Shown in pieces: positions 22,814 through 32,284 of a DNA stretch of 64,000 bases; positions within the stretch are counted from its first letter, which is position 1; each line of letters opens with the position of its first letter. The position numbers and the translations under genes are program-made. Origin of the DNA: Colwellia sp. Arc7-635 (GTDB lineage: Bacteria; Pseudomonadota; Gammaproteobacteria; Enterobacterales; Alteromonadaceae); NCBI RefSeq assembly GCF_003971255.1, contig NZ_CP034660.1:310001-374000 (forward strand), in the 5' to 3' direction. Below the pieces are notes generated by a model, which was not told where the DNA came from, ran no database searches, and saw nothing but the letters and a program-made list of their open reading frames with translations.

Positions 22814-22817
22814 AGTT

Positions 22818-23123
22818 ATGGCTAAAACGTCAATGAAAGCTCGTGAAGCTAAAAGAACCAAGTTAGTTGCACAATATGCTGAAAAGCGTAGTGCACTAAA
22901 AGCTATCATCTCTGGTGTAGATTCTTCTGAAGAAGAACGCTGGGATGCAGTATTGAAACTTCAAGCATTACCTCGTGATTCGAGCAGTAGTCGTCAACGT
23001 AACCGTTGTAATATTACTGGCCGTCCACATGGTTTCTTGCGTAAATTCGGTTTAAGCCGTATTAAATTACGTGAAACTATGATGCGCGGTGAAGTTCCAG
23101 GTCTTAAGAAAGCTAGTTGGTAA
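22818..23123 (+). CDS. rpsN: 30S ribosomal protein S14 (zinc-free type)
   Basis: S14 (101 residues, as in E. coli) is a head protein. The start is ATG at 22818 ([13 protein letters not shown]), 4 bases after the rplE stop; an in-frame start at 22635 would lie inside rplE and is rejected. The long form [26 protein letters not shown] lacks the CxxC pairs of zinc-binding S14. It is therefore the C-minus type. Confidence 0.97.
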   Translation: MAKTSMKAREAKRTKLVAQYAEKRSALKAIISGVDSSEEERWDAVLKLQALPRDSSSSRQRNRCNITGRPHGFLRKFGLSRIKLRETMMRGEVPGLKKASW

Positions 23124-23142
23124 TTCACGGGAGTAAATGGTT

Positions 23143-23532
23143 ATGATGACTGATCCTATCGCGGACATGTTTACACGCATCCGCAACGGTCAATCTGCAG
23201 CAAAAACTGCAGTTAAAATGCCATCTTCAAAAGTTAAGGTAGCACTTGCTAACTTACTTAAAGAAGAAGGTTACATTTCAGAATTTTCAGTTTCAGGCGA
23301 TGCAAAACCTGAATTAACTGTTGAACTGAAGTATTTCGAAGGTAAAGAAGTAATTGAAGTGATCAAACGTGTTTCACGTCCAGGTCTTCGCGTATACAAA
23401 GGAGCTCAAGAGCTTCCTAAAGTATTAGCAGGCATGGGTATCGCAATTATTTCTACTTCTAAAGGTCTAATGACTGATCGCGCCGCTCGCAATGCGGGTC
23501 TTGGCGGTGAAGTTCTTGGTTTCGTAGAGTAA
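23143..23532 (+). CDS. rpsH: 30S ribosomal protein S8
   Basis: S8 (129 residues with this start) binds 16S rRNA and autogenously represses the spc operon in E. coli. Three ATGs occur at 23137, 23143 and 23146. The one at 23143 has the best spacing (9 bases) from GGGAG (23129-23133). The protein then reads [17 protein letters not shown] and ends [22 protein letters not shown]. Confidence 0.95.
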   Translation: MMTDPIADMFTRIRNGQSAAKTAVKMPSSKVKVALANLLKEEGYISEFSVSGDAKPELTVELKYFEGKEVIEVIKRVSRPGLRVYKGAQELPKVLAGMGIAIISTSKGLMTDRAARNAGLGGEVLGFVE

Positions 23533-23543
23533 AGGAGCAGACT

Positions 23544-24077
23544 ATGTCACGTGTTGCAAAAGCACCTGTCGCAATCCCTGCAGGCGTTACTATTACGTTA
23601 TCAGGTCAAGACATTAAAGTTAAAGGTCCAATTGGCGAATTATCTCACACGATTCATGGTGCGGTTGTTGTTTCTCAAGAAGAAAACAACATCATCACTA
23701 ATATCGTTGCTGACGTTAAAGGCGCTTGGGCTCAAGCCGGTACTGTACGCTCTTTAATCAATAATATGATTGAAGGTGTAAGTAAAGGTTTTGAAAAGAA
23801 ATTATTGTTAAACGGTGTTGGTTACCGTGCTAAAGCTGCAGGTAAGAACTTAAACTTATCTTTAGGCTTCTCGCATCCGGTTGATCACGCAATTCCTGAA
23901 GGAATTACCGTTGAAACTCCTAGCCAAACTGAAATCATACTGAAAGGTGCTGATAAACAGTTGGTCGGTCAAACTGCAGCGAACATTCGCGCTTACCGTA
24001 AACCTGAGCCTTATAAAGGTAAAGGGATTCGTTATAGCGATGAGAATGTACGTCGTAAAGAAGCTAAGAAGAAGTAG
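23544..24077 (+). CDS. rplF: 50S ribosomal protein L6
   Basis: L6 (177 residues, as in E. coli) lies near the GTPase-associated centre. It begins [21 protein letters not shown] and ends with [31 protein letters not shown] precedes the start. Confidence 0.98.
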   Translation: MSRVAKAPVAIPAGVTITLSGQDIKVKGPIGELSHTIHGAVVVSQEENNIITNIVADVKGAWAQAGTVRSLINNMIEGVSKGFEKKLLLNGVGYRAKAAGKNLNLSLGFSHPVDHAIPEGITVETPSQTEIILKGADKQLVGQTAANIRAYRKPEPYKGKGIRYSDENVRRKEAKKK

Positions 24078-24086
24078 GGTAATACT

Positions 24087-24440
24087 ATGGATAAGAAAAC
24101 ATCTCGTTTGCGCCGCGCTAAACGCGCTCGTGCAAAAATTAGCGAGTTGGGTGCGAATCGTTTAGTTGTATTCCGTACTCCTCGTCATATTTACGCGCAA
24201 TTGATCGCTCCAACAGGTTCTGAAGTAATCGCAGCAGCGTCTACTTTAGACAAAGAAGTTAGTGCTCAGTTAGAAAAAACAGGCAACGTTGAAGCAGCTA
24301 CGGCTGTAGGTAAGGCAATTGCAGAACGTGCAGTAGCTAAAGGCATCACTAGTGTTGCTTTTGACCGTTCAGGTTTCCGTTACCATGGTCGCGTGAAAGC
24401 GTTAGCAGATGCAGCTCGTGAAGCTGGTCTTCAGTTTTAG
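24087..24440 (+). CDS. rplR: 50S ribosomal protein L18
   Basis: L18 (117 residues, as in E. coli) binds 5S rRNA with L5. It contains [32 protein letters not shown] and ends [25 protein letters not shown]. Confidence 0.98.
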   Translation: MDKKTSRLRRAKRARAKISELGANRLVVFRTPRHIYAQLIAPTGSEVIAAASTLDKEVSAQLEKTGNVEAATAVGKAIAERAVAKGITSVAFDRSGFRYHGRVKALADAAREAGLQF

Positions 24441-24449
24441 GGGTTGATA

Positions 24450-24959
24450 ATGGCTAATCATAATCAAGAAAACTCACAACAAAGTGATATGGCTGAAAAG
24501 TTAATCGCAGTTAACCGCGTTTCAAAAGTGGTTAAAGGTGGTCGTATTTTCAGTTTCACAGCATTAACCGTAGTTGGTGATGGCGCTGGTCGCGTTGGTT
24601 TTGGTTACGGTAAGGCGCGTGAAGTGCCTGCTGCAATCCAGAAAGCAATGGAAAAAGCACGTCGTAACTTAGTAACAGTAGATTTGAAGGGTACTACTCT
24701 TCAGCATGTCGTTATCGGCAAGCACTCTGGTTCTAAGGTTTACATGCAACCAGCTTCTGAAGGTACAGGTATCATCGCCGGTGGCGCGATGCGTGCAGTA
24801 CTAGAAGTTGCAGGCGTTCAGAACGTATTGTCTAAGGCATACGGTTCTACTAACCCAATTAACGTAGTTCGCGCTACTGTTTCTGCTCTTGCGAATATGC
24901 ATTCGCCTGAAGCTGTTGCAGCAAAACGTGGCAAAAGCGTTTCTGATATCTTGGGGTAA
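24450..24959 (+). CDS. rpsE: 30S ribosomal protein S5
   Basis: S5 (169 residues) contributes to accuracy and to the mRNA entry site. The start is ATG at 24450 ([36 protein letters not shown]) after AGGGG (24439-24443); a TTG at 24444 is disfavoured by spacing. The dsRNA-binding-like motif and the [15 protein letters not shown] segment are intact. It is slightly longer at the N-terminus than in E. coli. Confidence 0.97.
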   Translation: MANHNQENSQQSDMAEKLIAVNRVSKVVKGGRIFSFTALTVVGDGAGRVGFGYGKAREVPAAIQKAMEKARRNLVTVDLKGTTLQHVVIGKHSGSKVYMQPASEGTGIIAGGAMRAVLEVAGVQNVLSKAYGSTNPINVVRATVSALANMHSPEAVAAKRGKSVSDILG

Positions 24960-24965
24960 TTGAGC

Positions 24966-25145
24966 ATGGCTAAAACAGTTAAAATAACTCAGTTAAAGAG
25001 TTCTATCGGTCGTTTACCGAAGCATAGAGCTACTTTAAAAGGTCTTGGTTTACGTCGTATTCGTCATACAGTAGAGTTAGAAGATACTCCATCTGTACGC
25101 GGTATGATTAATCAAGTATCTTATATGATTAAGGTGGAGGATTAA
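24966..25145 (+). CDS. rpmD: 50S ribosomal protein L30
   Basis: L30 (59 residues, as in E. coli) is a small 50S protein. ATG at 24966 ([32 protein letters not shown]) is chosen over the upstream TTG at 24960. It lies directly after rpsE, with GGGG upstream. Confidence 0.96.
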   Translation: MAKTVKITQLKSSIGRLPKHRATLKGLGLRRIRHTVELEDTPSVRGMINQVSYMIKVED

Positions 25146-25147
25146 TA

Positions 25148-25582
25148 ATGCATTTAAATACTTTATCTCCTGCACCAGGTGCTAAGAAAGCCAAGAAACG
25201 CTGTGGGCGTGGTATTGGTTCTGGCATAGGTAAAACAGGCGGTCGTGGTCACAAAGGTCAGAAATCTCGTTCTGGCGGTAGTGTACGTCCTGGTTTCGAA
25301 GGTGGTCAAATGCCATTGAAACAACGTTTACCTAAGTTTGGTTTCACGTCACGTAAATCTTTAGTTCGCGCTGAAGTACGTTTACATGAACTAAACAACA
25401 TCACAGGTGATGTTGTCGATATCTTTGCCCTTAAAGATGCTAACTTAATCACACGTAATATTGTTGCAGTGAAAATCATGCTTTCTGGTGAAATCACTCG
25501 TCCAATTACTGTACGTGGTTTAGGTGTTACTAAAGGCGCTCGTGCTGCTATTGAAGCAGCAGGCGGAACAATCGAGGAATAG
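25148..25582 (+). CDS. rplO: 50S ribosomal protein L15
   Basis: L15 (144 residues, as in E. coli) is a late-assembly 50S protein. It carries the glycine-rich N-terminus ([25 protein letters not shown]) and ends [19 protein letters not shown]. The spacer after rpmD is 2 bases. Confidence 0.98.
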   Translation: MHLNTLSPAPGAKKAKKRCGRGIGSGIGKTGGRGHKGQKSRSGGSVRPGFEGGQMPLKQRLPKFGFTSRKSLVRAEVRLHELNNITGDVVDIFALKDANLITRNIVAVKIMLSGEITRPITVRGLGVTKGARAAIEAAGGTIEE

Positions 25583-25590
25583 TACAGGTT

Positions 25591-26916
25591 ATGGCTACAC
25601 CAGGAATTGATAATAAAGCAAAGGGCGGATTGTCTGAGCTTAAACAAAGATTATGGTTTGTATTCGGTGCACTTATCGTGCTTCGTTTGGGAACATTTGT
25701 GCCAATCCCTGGTATTGACGCCGCTGTATTAGCTCAGTTGTTTGATCAACAAAAGGGCACCATCGTAGAGATGTTTAACATGTTCTCTGGTGGTGCACTT
25801 GAGCGAGCCTCTGTATTGGCGCTTGGTATTATGCCGTACATTTCAGCTTCAATCATTATGCAATTGCTTACGGTCATGCACCCGGCAATGGCAGAATTGA
25901 AAAAAGAAGGTGAAGCAGGACGTCGTAAAATTAGTCAATACACCCGCTACGGCACTTTAGTTCTAGCGACTGTACAATCAATTGCAATAGCAAGAAGTTT
26001 ACCGGGAATGATGCCAGGTCTAGTAATGGATGCAGGCTTCGGATTCTACTTTGCTGCAGTAGTAAGTTTGGTTACTGGTACCATGTTTTTAATGTGGTTA
26101 GGTGAGCAAATTACTGAACGCGGTATTGGTAACGGTATCTCTATCTTGATATTTGCAGGTATAGTAGCTGGTATGCCGTCAGCTGTTGGTCAAACAGCAG
26201 AAGCGGCGCGTCAAGGTGAATTGCACTTATTAGTATTGTTGCTAATTGGCGTAATTATATTTGCTACAACATTTTTTGTAGTATTTGTGGAACGTGGTCA
26301 ACGACGTATCGTTGTTAACTATGCGAAGCGTCAGCAGGGCCGTAAGGTGTTTGCAGCGCAGAGCACACATTTACCGTTAAAAGTGAATATGGCAGGTGTT
26401 ATTCCACCAATTTTCGCCTCAAGTATTATCTTGTTCCCTGGCACGCTTGCGAGCTGGTTTGGACAGGGTGATGGTATGGTTGCTGATTTCCTACAAGAAG
26501 TATCAATTGCTATTTCTCCTGGACAGCCGCTATATGTAATGTTACTTGCAGCAGCGATAATATTTTTCTGTTTCTTTTACACGGCTCTTGTTTTCAACCC
26601 GCGTGAAACAGCAGATAACCTGAAAAAATCTGGTGCGTTTATTCCTGGGATTCGTCCTGGTGAGCAAACGTCAAAATATATCGATAAAGTAATGACTCGC
26701 TTAACCTTAGCTGGTGCGATGTATATTACCTTTATCTGTTTGGTACCTCAGTTTATTATCATGGCATGGGACGTCAATTTTTACTTTGGCGGCACATCAC
26801 TACTTATTATTGTAGTTGTGATAATGGACTTTATGGCACAAGTACAGACTCATTTGATGTCACATCAATATGATAATGTACTTAAAAAAGCAAACCTTAA
26901 GGGCTACGGCCGTTAG
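25591..26916 (+). CDS. secY: preprotein translocase subunit SecY
   Basis: SecY (441 residues) forms the protein-conducting channel of the Sec translocon in the inner membrane, with ten transmembrane segments. Conserved regions include [56 protein letters not shown] and [11 protein letters not shown]-like C-terminal loops. It begins [21 protein letters not shown] as in relatives. It sits in its usual place between rplO and rpmJ. Confidence 0.98.
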   Translation: MATPGIDNKAKGGLSELKQRLWFVFGALIVLRLGTFVPIPGIDAAVLAQLFDQQKGTIVEMFNMFSGGALERASVLALGIMPYISASIIMQLLTVMHPAMAELKKEGEAGRRKISQYTRYGTLVLATVQSIAIARSLPGMMPGLVMDAGFGFYFAAVVSLVTGTMFLMWLGEQITERGIGNGISILIFAGIVAGMPSAVGQTAEAARQGELHLLVLLLIGVIIFATTFFVVFVERGQRRIVVNYAKRQQGRKVFAAQSTHLPLKVNMAGVIPPIFASSIILFPGTLASWFGQGDGMVADFLQEVSIAISPGQPLYVMLLAAAIIFFCFFYTALVFNPRETADNLKKSGAFIPGIRPGEQTSKYIDKVMTRLTLAGAMYITFICLVPQFIIMAWDVNFYFGGTSLLIIVVVIMDFMAQVQTHLMSHQYDNVLKKANLKGYGR

Positions 26917-26931
26917 GTAACGGAGTATAAA

Positions 26932-27045
26932 ATGAAAGTACGTGCATCCGTAAAAAAGATTTGTCGTAACTGTAAAGTTGTTAAACGTGCTGGTGTTGTT
27001 CGTGTAATTTGCGAAGAGCCAAAGCATAAGCAACGTCAAGGCTAG
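26932..27045 (+). CDS. rpmJ: 50S ribosomal protein L36 (zinc-binding type)
   Basis: This short gene encodes L36, 37 residues beginning [15 protein letters not shown]. The zinc ligands C11, C14, C27 and H32 are present, so it is the C-plus form. ATG at 26932 follows CGGAG (26921-26925), 15 bases after secY. It is the last gene of the spc operon. Confidence 0.96.
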   Translation: MKVRASVKKICRNCKVVKRAGVVRVICEEPKHKQRQG

Positions 27046-27079
27046 ATCTTTAAGCAGTAGCATTATGCAGATAAGTCTG

Positions 27080-27085
27080 TATAAT
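27080..27085 (+). promoter_or_regulatory. putative alpha operon -10 box
   Basis: A perfect TATAAT (27080-27085) lies just upstream of the leader structure of the alpha operon. The -35 region (GTAGCA at 27057-27062) is weak. It probably supplements read-through from the spc operon. Confidence 0.5.
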
Positions 27086-27181
27086 GCCGCTTCGATTTGC
27101 AAAAAAATGCGGCTGGTTGAGTATCCTAACGGGCTTTTCAACCGGTAAATTTTAATTTAAAAATAGGAGATGTGTTTAGTG
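27086..27181 (+). promoter_or_regulatory. alpha operon leader, S4-binding pseudoknot
   Basis: The leader contains GCCGC (27086-27090) pairing with GCGGC (27109-27113), then GGTTGA (27115-27120) pairing with TCAACC (27138-27143). The segment TTGAGTATCCT...ACGGGCTTTTCA is recalled to be almost the same in the E. coli alpha operon mRNA, where S4 binds a nested pseudoknot that includes the rpsM start (Rfam alpha_RBS family). It ends at AGGAG (27165-27169) and the GTG start of rpsM. Confidence 0.85.
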
Positions 27182-27535
27182 GCCCGTATCGCTGGCATTA
27201 ACATCCCTGATCGTAAGCATGCAGTAATCGCCATTACTGCGATCTTCGGTATCGGAGCAACACGTGCGAAAGCAATTTGTGTTGCAACTGGTATTGCAGA
27301 GTCAACTAAGATCAGTGAATTGGACGAAGCTCAAATTGATTTGCTTCGTGCAGAAGTGGATAAATACACCGTAGAAGGTGATTTACGCCGTGAAGTTTCA
27401 ATGAACATTAAACGTCTTATGGATTTAGGTTGTTACCGTGGCATTCGCCACCGTCGCAGTCTTCCTTTACGTGGTCAACGCACTAAAACTAATGCGCGCA
27501 CCCGTAAAGGTCCTCGTAAGCCAATTAAGAAGTAA
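27179..27535 (+). CDS. rpsM: 30S ribosomal protein S13
   Basis: S13 (118 residues, as in E. coli) contacts the P-site tRNA and the 50S bridge. The start is GTG at 27179, giving [20 protein letters not shown]. An in-frame ATG at 27170 directly abuts the Shine-Dalgarno sequence, whereas the GTG has 9-base spacing and the conserved N-terminus. The GTG start is also part of the S4-repressed pseudoknot in E. coli. Confidence 0.97.
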   Translation: MARIAGINIPDRKHAVIAITAIFGIGATRAKAICVATGIAESTKISELDEAQIDLLRAEVDKYTVEGDLRREVSMNIKRLMDLGCYRGIRHRRSLPLRGQRTKTNARTRKGPRKPIKK

Positions 27536-27548
27536 GAGGAACTAGACA

Positions 27549-27938
27549 ATGGCTAAAACACCTGTACGTACGCGTAAACGCGTAAAAAAACAAGTTGCTG
27601 ACGGCATGGCTCATATCCATGCATCTTTCAACAACACAATCGTAACTCTTACAGATCGTCAAGGTAACGCCTTATCTTGGGCGACTGCTGGTGGTTCAGG
27701 TTTCCGTGGTTCACGTAAATCTACTCCATTTGCTGCGCAAGTAGCTGCAGATCGTGCTGGTAAAGCTGCACAAGAGTTTGGCTTGAAGAATATTGAAGTG
27801 TTCGTTAAAGGTCCGGGTCCAGGTCGTGAATCTGCTATCCGTGCTTTAAATGCTGCTGGTTTTAAAATCACCAACATTACTGACGTTACACCTATTCCTC
27901 ATAATGGTTGTCGTCCTCCTAAGAAACGTCGCGTTTAA
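27549..27938 (+). CDS. rpsK: 30S ribosomal protein S11
   Basis: S11 (129 residues, as in E. coli) forms part of the platform near the mRNA exit. It contains [31 protein letters not shown] and ends [18 protein letters not shown]. Confidence 0.99.
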   Translation: MAKTPVRTRKRVKKQVADGMAHIHASFNNTIVTLTDRQGNALSWATAGGSGFRGSRKSTPFAAQVAADRAGKAAQEFGLKNIEVFVKGPGPGRESAIRALNAAGFKITNITDVTPIPHNGCRPPKKRRV

Positions 27939-27971
27939 TCGTACTTTTTTTAGGATAGTTGGAGAAAGAAA

Positions 27972-28592
27972 ATGGCTAGATATTTAGGTCCTAAGTTAAA
28001 GCTTAGTCGCCGCGAAGGTACAGATTTGTTCCTTAAAAGCGGTGTTAGAGCAATTGACACTAAATGTAAAATCGAAACAATACCAGGTCAACATGGCGCC
28101 CGTCGCGGTCGTTTGTCTGATTACGGTATTCAACTTCGTGAAAAACAAAAAGTTCGTCGTATTTATGGCGTTCTAGAAAAACAATTCCGCAACTACTATA
28201 AAGAAGCGGCTCGTCTAAAAGGCAATACTGGTGAAAACTTGTTGCAACTTTTAGAGAAACGTCTTGATAACGTAGTATACCGTATGGGCTATGCAAGCAC
28301 TCGTGCTGAAGCTCGTCAACTTGTTAGCCATAAAGCTATCGTAGTTAACGGTGTTGTTGTTAATATTCCATCTTTCACTGTTAAAGCCGAAGATGTAGTT
28401 TCTGTACGTGAAAAGTCTAAAACTCAAGCGCGTATCATCGCTGCTTTAGAATTAGCTGAGCAACGTGAGAAGCCAGTTTGGGTTGAAGTAGATAACAAGA
28501 AACTTGAAGGCGTTTTCAAACGTGTTCCTGATCGTTCTGACATGTCTGCCGAAATTAATGAACAGTTGATTGTTGAACTTTACTCTAAGTAA
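27972..28592 (+). CDS. rpsD: 30S ribosomal protein S4
   Basis: S4 (206 residues, as in E. coli) is a primary 16S rRNA binder and the translational repressor of the alpha operon. It begins [29 protein letters not shown]. The S4 RNA-binding domain is at [31 protein letters not shown]. The matching leader pseudoknot lies upstream of rpsM. Confidence 0.99.
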   Translation: MARYLGPKLKLSRREGTDLFLKSGVRAIDTKCKIETIPGQHGARRGRLSDYGIQLREKQKVRRIYGVLEKQFRNYYKEAARLKGNTGENLLQLLEKRLDNVVYRMGYASTRAEARQLVSHKAIVVNGVVVNIPSFTVKAEDVVSVREKSKTQARIIAALELAEQREKPVWVEVDNKKLEGVFKRVPDRSDMSAEINEQLIVELYSK

Positions 28593-28616
28593 AGTTGCAC
28601 TTTAAGAGAGGACATA

Positions 28617-29606
28617 ATGCAGGGTTCTGTAACCGAATTCCTTAGACCACGCTTGGTTGATATCGAAACTGTTAGCGCTACTCGTGCTAAAGTAACTTTA
28701 GAACCATTAGAACGTGGTTTTGGTCACACTTTAGGTAATGCGTTACGCCGCATTCTTTTATCTTCAATGCCAGGTTGTGCTGTAACTGAAGTTGAAATTG
28801 ACGGTGTACTTCATGAGTACAGCAGTAAAGAAGGTGTCCAAGAGGACATCATCGAAATACTGTTAAACCTTAAAGGACTAGCTATAAAGTTAGAAGGCAA
28901 AGATGAAGCCGTTCTTACTTTAACTAAGTCCGGTGAAGGCCCTGTAACGGCTGCCGATATCCAACATGATGGTGATGTAGAAATTGCAAATCCAACACAT
29001 GTAATCTGTCATTTGACAGGTGATGGCTCTATCAGTATGCGTATTAAGGTTGAAATGGGACGTGGTTACGTTCCTGCTTCAGCCCGACGTGATGCCGAGG
29101 AAGAAGATCGTGCAATTGGACGTTTGTTAGTTGATGCTTCATTCAGTCCTGTTGTAAGAATTGCCTATGATGTTGATTCCGCACGTGTTGAACAACGTAC
29201 AGATTTAGACAAATTGGTCTTAGACATGGAAACTAACGGTACGTTAGATCCTGAAGAAGCAATTCGTCGCGCTTCAACAATTTTAGCTGAACAGCTAGAT
29301 GCGTTTGTTGAGCTTCGTGATGTGACTGAAGTAGAACCAAAAGAGGAAAAACCACTGTTTGATCCTATTTTGCTTCGTCCTGTTGATGACCTTGAGCTTA
29401 CTGTTCGTTCAGCAAACTGCTTAAAGGCAGAAGCAATTCAATATATTGGCGATTTAGTACAGCGTGCTGAAGTTGAGCTTCTTAAAACACCTAATTTAGG
29501 TAAGAAGTCTTTAACTGAAATCAAAGACGTTTTGGCGTCTCGTGGTTTGTCTCTAGGTATGCGCCTAGAAAACTGGCCACCTGAAAGCATAGCTGATAAC
29601 GACTAA
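28617..29606 (+). CDS. rpoA: RNA polymerase alpha subunit
   Basis: Alpha (329 residues, as in E. coli) dimerises to start polymerase assembly and contacts activators and UP elements. The N-terminal domain ([25 protein letters not shown]) and C-terminal domain ([18 protein letters not shown], with the DNA-contacting arginine, and [30 protein letters not shown]) are complete. Shine-Dalgarno AGAGAGG precedes ATG 28617. Confidence 0.99.
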   Translation: MQGSVTEFLRPRLVDIETVSATRAKVTLEPLERGFGHTLGNALRRILLSSMPGCAVTEVEIDGVLHEYSSKEGVQEDIIEILLNLKGLAIKLEGKDEAVLTLTKSGEGPVTAADIQHDGDVEIANPTHVICHLTGDGSISMRIKVEMGRGYVPASARRDAEEEDRAIGRLLVDASFSPVVRIAYDVDSARVEQRTDLDKLVLDMETNGTLDPEEAIRRASTILAEQLDAFVELRDVTEVEPKEEKPLFDPILLRPVDDLELTVRSANCLKAEAIQYIGDLVQRAEVELLKTPNLGKKSLTEIKDVLASRGLSLGMRLENWPPESIADND

Positions 29607-29648
29607 GTCGATCATCGTTTTTTTAATAGTTGAGAGAAGGATTAACTT

Positions 29649-30056
29649 ATGCGCCATCGTAAAAGCGGTCGCCAGTTAAACCGTAATAGCAGTCATCGTA
29701 AAGCGATGTTCCGCAATATGGCAAGCTCTTTAGTGAAGCACGGTTTGATTAAAACGACTGTAGCTAAAGCTAAAGAACTACGTATGGTTGTAGAGCCATT
29801 GATTACATTGGCTAAGACCGACAGTGTTGCAAATCGCCGTTTAGCGTTTGCTCGTACACAAGATAAAGAAGTAGTAGGTATTTTATTCAACGAACTTGGT
29901 CCTCGTTACCAAGAACGTCCAGGTGGATACACTCGCATTTTAAAATGTGGTTTCCGTACTGGTGATAAAGCTCCTATGGCTTACGTTGAACTTGTAGACC
30001 GCCCAGCAACTGAAGAAGTTGCTGAAGTAGTTGAAGAAGTCAGCGCAGAAGCATAA
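29649..30056 (+). CDS. rplQ: 50S ribosomal protein L17
   Basis: L17 (135 residues; 127 in E. coli) is a 50S protein close to the tunnel exit. It begins [31 protein letters not shown]. The extra length is an acidic C-terminal tail ([14 protein letters not shown]). It is the last gene of the alpha operon. Confidence 0.98.
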   Translation: MRHRKSGRQLNRNSSHRKAMFRNMASSLVKHGLIKTTVAKAKELRMVVEPLITLAKTDSVANRRLAFARTQDKEVVGILFNELGPRYQERPGGYTRILKCGFRTGDKAPMAYVELVDRPATEEVAEVVEEVSAEA

Positions 30057-30092
30057 TTTAGTACTTGTACTAAATTTATTCTGACGGAATTG

Positions 30093-30119
30093 AAAGCGGA
30101 GCTTAGGCTCCGCTTTTTT
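30093..30119 (+). terminator. terminator of the alpha operon
   Basis: AAAGCGGAGC, loop TTAG, GCTCCGCTTT and a T-run form a strong intrinsic terminator 36 bases after rplQ. Confidence 0.93.
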
Positions 30120-30164
30120 GTGAGAAAAAATCACTGCTCGTTACATAAGAAGTTTGCTAAAAGC

Positions 30165-30193
30165 TTGACCCTTCTGGTAATACCTCGTATAAC
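30165..30193 (+). promoter_or_regulatory. putative prkB promoter
   Basis: TTGACC (30165-30170), a 17-bp spacer and TATAAC (30188-30193) lie 32 bases before prkB and after the alpha-operon terminator. Confidence 0.75.
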
Positions 30194-30225
30194 AATTGTC
30201 CATGTACACATAAGGCAGCACAAAA

Positions 30226-31125
30226 ATGTCGTCACGTAATCCTATCATTGCAGTTACTGGTTCTTCTGGTGCCGGTACTTCTACGACAACTGAATCGTTC
30301 GAGCATATCTTTCGTTCGTTAGGTATTTCTTCGGCGACAGTTGAAGGCGATAGCTTTCATCGCTACTCTCGCCAAGAGATGGATTTGGAGAAACGTAAAG
30401 CAAAAGAGCAACAACTGAAAATAAGCTATTTTGGTGACGCAGCAAATGATTTTGATGCTTTAGAAAAACTATTCAAAGATTACTCTGAAACGGGTAGAGG
30501 CAAAGTTCGCCGTTATCTACATACTTTCGATGAAGCAGTACCTTACGATCAGATGCCCGGTACTTTTACCCCTTGGGAAGAGTTGGGTGAAGGTACAGAT
30601 TTACTGTTTTATGAAGGTCTACATGGCGGTGTGGTAACACCAAAGAATGATGTAGCAAAGCATGTCGATCTACTGATTGGTATGGTGCCGATTGTCAACC
30701 TTGAATGGATACAGAAAATAATACGTGATACTAATAAACGTGGTCATAGTCGAGAGTCAGTTACCGCTAGTATCGTCAGAAGTATGGAAGATTATATATC
30801 ATTTATCACACCACAATTTTCACGTACTCATATCAATTTCCAGCGAGTACCTACCGTTGATACTTCGAACCCTTTTAGCGCAAAAGCGATCCCGACCTTA
30901 GATGAAAGTTTTGTGGTTATTCGTTGTCGAGAGTCAAGCCAGTTAGATTTTCCTTATTACCTAAGTATGATAGACGGTTCATTTATGTCTCGAATAAATA
31001 CTTTAGTAGTTCCCGGTGGCAAAATGGGCTTAGCAATGGAGTTATTACTAACGCCATTAATTAAAGATTTGATGACGCGGAAAAATGCCGCTAATAAACA
31101 GCTTGATTGGATGAGCGATTTATAA
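30226..31125 (+). CDS. prkB: phosphoribulokinase-like kinase PrkB
   Basis: This 299-residue protein is close to E. coli PrkB (289 residues), of the phosphoribulokinase/uridine kinase family. Its physiological substrate in non-autotrophs is not established. The P-loop GSSGAGTS is at residues 12-19. Conserved stretches include EGDSFHRYSRQEMD, FYEGLHGGVV and HINFQRVPTVDTSNPF. In E. coli prkB is also next to yhfA, as here. No RuBisCO genes are present, so a Calvin-cycle role is not implied. Confidence 0.93.
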   Translation: MSSRNPIIAVTGSSGAGTSTTTESFEHIFRSLGISSATVEGDSFHRYSRQEMDLEKRKAKEQQLKISYFGDAANDFDALEKLFKDYSETGRGKVRRYLHTFDEAVPYDQMPGTFTPWEELGEGTDLLFYEGLHGGVVTPKNDVAKHVDLLIGMVPIVNLEWIQKIIRDTNKRGHSRESVTASIVRSMEDYISFITPQFSRTHINFQRVPTVDTSNPFSAKAIPTLDESFVVIRCRESSQLDFPYYLSMIDGSFMSRINTLVVPGGKMGLAMELLLTPLIKDLMTRKNAANKQLDWMSDL

Positions 31126-31301
31126 CGTATTTACTTTACGCTTGAAGCTCAGCAACGAGTGTGAGTAACATTGCTATAAAGTATTAAGCCATTTCTATAC
31201 TACAACTCAGTGAGTAGCATATAACGTGGATTTATTTTTCAATCCGTCCTTACGTTAAGAAAGGTTTGCGCAACTTAGCAATCGAAAGCCGCGCATGATC
31301 A
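31126..31301. other. spacer between convergent prkB and yhfA
   Basis: Short convergent spacer. TAACGT with GGAT (about 31223-31232) and an ATCC...ACGTTA counterpart (ending near 31257) make an imperfect inverted repeat. No good terminator is seen. Confidence 0.35.
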
Positions 31302-31706
31302 CTATTCAGCTATTATTTCAAAGTCATGAGTAATATTAACTGATTTATTAAGCATAAGAGCAACAGAGCAATATTTATCTGCTGATAAGTTTACTGCGCG
31401 CTCAACATGTTTGGCACTAATATCTGTACCTTCAATAACGAAATGTAAATGAATATCAGAAAATAATTTTGGCACACTATCAACGCGCTTAGCTTCGATT
31501 TCCACTTTACAGGCTTTAATATTTTGGCGTGCTTTTTCTAGTATGCTAACGACATCCACAGAAGAGCAACCTCCTAAAGAAATTAAAACACTCTCCAATG
31601 GGCTAGGAGCTAAAGTCCCAGCGTTCGCATCTAATACGATAGTATGACCACTTTCAGATGTGCCCATAAATAGTTCGTCACCGATCCACTTTACTACTGC
31701 TTTCAT
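31302..31706 (-). CDS. yhfA: OsmC family protein (YhfA-like)
   Basis: A 134-residue OsmC/Ohr-fold protein similar to E. coli YhfA. The two cysteines that form the thiol peroxidase-type active site in this superfamily are at C47 (LGGCSSVDV) and C113 (DKYCSVALML). YhfA has no firmly established physiological role, so hydroperoxide reduction is inferred. It is convergent with prkB, and the prkB-yhfA pairing is shared with E. coli. Confidence 0.88.
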   Translation of the reverse strand: MKAVVKWIGDELFMGTSESGHTIVLDANAGTLAPSPLESVLISLGGCSSVDVVSILEKARQNIKACKVEIEAKRVDSVPKLFSDIHLHFVIEGTDISAKHVERAVNLSADKYCSVALMLNKSVNITHDFEIIAE

Positions 31707-31882
31707 TATTTTTTATCCAGAGTTTCAAATTCAACTGAATTCTAGCTATTTCTAATATCATTAGCTAGTACTGCTACCTTAAACACTTTCTCGGTGCACA
31801 GTTTTAATCATAATTTAGTAAAGACATTAATCGACTAAGAGGAATAAGTGATGAGATTTTTAAAGTGCTTGATTAGCGAAAG

Positions 31883-31959
31883 TGGCCCACCCGACAGGAA
31901 TTGAACCTGTGACCACACGCTTCGGAGGCGTGTACTCTATCCAGCTGAGCTACGGGTGG
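31883..31959 (-). tRNA. tRNA-Arg (anticodon CCG)
   Basis: The minus strand folds into a complete cloverleaf of 77 bases. The acceptor stem is CCACCCG/CGGGTGG with discriminator G and encoded CCA. The anticodon stem ACACGC/GCGTGT surrounds the loop CTCCGAA, which gives anticodon CCG (decodes CGG). The T-arm is ACAGG TTCAATT CCTGT. A TATACT about 60 bases upstream on the minus strand could be its promoter. Confidence 0.96.
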
Positions 31960-32284
31960 TTATTAGTGTTTCTATAAGGATGTAACTATTGCGATAAACT
32001 GAAAAGTTTAAGCGCGCAAATAGTATAGATTATCATTCTTTATGTCTAGCAAGATTACTGAATATATTCTTAATTCAGTAACGCGCTATAAACATAATCA
32101 ATTGTCCAGTGAATGAAGTTGAAAAATGAATTAATGCAATATTTTAGTTGAATGAGTGCTGGCATGTAATATTAAATTATTGTTAATAGAATTTAGGGAA
32201 AAAGATGTACTTTCACCATGAAGATGCCTAAAGTAAAGGCTATAATATCTATTATCTCAACACCCTATAAGTAAACTCTTGGCT
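31960..32284. other. spacer with probable promoters for the tRNA and the efflux operon
   Basis: No gene was seen. TATAAT at 32241-32246 lies 38 bases before the adaptor gene but has no clear -35 partner. On the minus strand the tRNA promoter is expected next to the tRNA. Confidence 0.4.

Noticed and set aside
22635-22817. Upstream in-frame start for rpsN
   Set aside because: It lies inside rplE, and the S14 N-terminus begins at 22818.
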